This document shows positions 63,287 to 64,000 of a stretch of DNA of 64,000 bases, piece after piece (within the stretch, counting starts at the first letter, position 1; each line of letters begins with the position of its first letter). The notes below the pieces were generated by a model. That model worked only from the letters and a program-made list of their open reading frames with translations, did not search any database and was not told where the DNA came from. The translations under genes and the position numbers were made by a program. This stretch comes from Formicarius rufipectus. Its lineage: Eukaryota; Chordata; Aves; Passeriformes; Formicariidae. The stretch spans positions 9,264 to 73,263 of the forward strand of contig VXAU01004372.1 in the NCBI GenBank assembly GCA_013399695.1, written 5' to 3'.

Positions 63287-64000
63287 GTACATTTTTTGTT
63301 TCGACAATGAGTTTTGATGGAATAATATAAAAATAAAATGGCCCTCCTAATACTCTCAAAACCATCACCTAAAATTACGGGCATAATCTGAAAAAGATCA
63401 CATCCCATGACAAATTCATTTCATTAAGAAAACCTAAAAAAAAACCATTAAAGCATGAATTCTAGGCAATGAAGTGTCCGCCTAAGTAGCTGTCACAAAA
63501 ACAGTTTACCTCTGTGTTTGTAAGGTTTGGACACATACAGATCCCAGAATGATTTGCAGCAAAACAGAGGAATGGATCCAAGTCATGCAACTAAGTTCAT
63601 AGTTTGCTTTTTCAAAAGAAAGGGTTTTTTTGTTAAGTAACTTGGTAATTTCTTTTAATAAGCAAAATTTTTTCCCTTTTCTTCCAATAATTAAGATCAA
63701 GCTTGCACAGTGAAGAGGCAAAATGTCATCATGCCCCAAAGGTATAACAATATATACATATAGATGTCGACATGCAAAGGAATTCCGTGAACTGTTTATA
63801 AAAATGCAGCTACTTTCAATGGATTTCTGAAACTATAACTTGTTAATTGTTCATTTTTGCTCTGAGAACATATGGTCATTTACAAATGTACCATGTCCCA
63901 CCACTAAGCAATTTTGTTGCCTTATAGTTTAAAAATCCATGAGGCTCACACTTACTTTTCCCTATCAATAAAATTAGCATTTTCACATATGCTAATTTTA
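63287..64000 (+). other. LAMA2 intron 22 of window (partial)
   Basis: The intron starts at the donor gtacat and runs past the window end. I see no further LG4 exon and no recognisable repeat. Confidence 0.85.

Noticed and set aside
1..64000. Bacterial-type features such as operons, CRISPR arrays, insertion sequences or riboswitches
   Set aside because: The window is a spliced vertebrate gene; no direct-repeat array with spacers or operon-like coding density is present.

Overview
The window is vertebrate nuclear DNA, most likely from a bird. It is AT-rich and intron-dominated, and it carries three CR1 LINE copies whose 3' ends match the avian type (runs like 'ttctatgattcta'). It is internal to one plus-strand gene, LAMA2, encoding the laminin alpha-2 chain (merosin), a basement-membrane protein of muscle, peripheral nerve and brain. 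No promoter, start codon, stop codon or poly(A) site of LAMA2 lies inside the window.

I placed 22 coding exons by reading splice sites, codon phase and similarity to the LAMA2 family. All introns are GT-AG, and all exons join in one open frame of 1,040 complete codons from about 3.1 kb of coding sequence, roughly 5% of the window. Residue numbers in the entries count from the first complete codon of the window. Exons 1-8 (1-28047) encode the last ~370 residues of the coiled-coil domains II/I. Exons 9-12 (29669-40045) encode LG1. Exons 13-17 (41982-50727) encode LG2, including a 12-base microexon. Exons 18-21 (52862-58506) encode LG3 with its furin site, then a proline/serine-rich linker. Exon 22 (63174-63286) opens LG4. 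The remainder of LG4 and LG5, which carry the main dystroglycan-binding region, lies beyond the window. Exon numbers here are local and are not the official exon numbers.

The introns hold a tRNA-derived SINE with a perfect 11-base target-site duplication (45509-45770), a CR1 pair in opposite orientation (33521-36280), a CR1 tail (49100-49155), a probable solo LTR (21191-22140), simple repeats and a short assembly gap (27533-27538).

Five observations deserve most attention. The 12-base microexon is followed within 35 bases by two UGCAUG (RBFOX-type) motifs. The LG3 furin site RRKRR is duplicated in frame by a 42-base tandem repeat. The SINE looks young and has a tRNA-Ser-like head with a (CAA)n tail. 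A 60-base open candidate cassette exon lies in the LG3-LG4 linker intron. A nested hairpin lies in the largest intron. All calls are from reading the sequence. Comparisons with human LAMA2 rest on recall, not on an alignment that was run.
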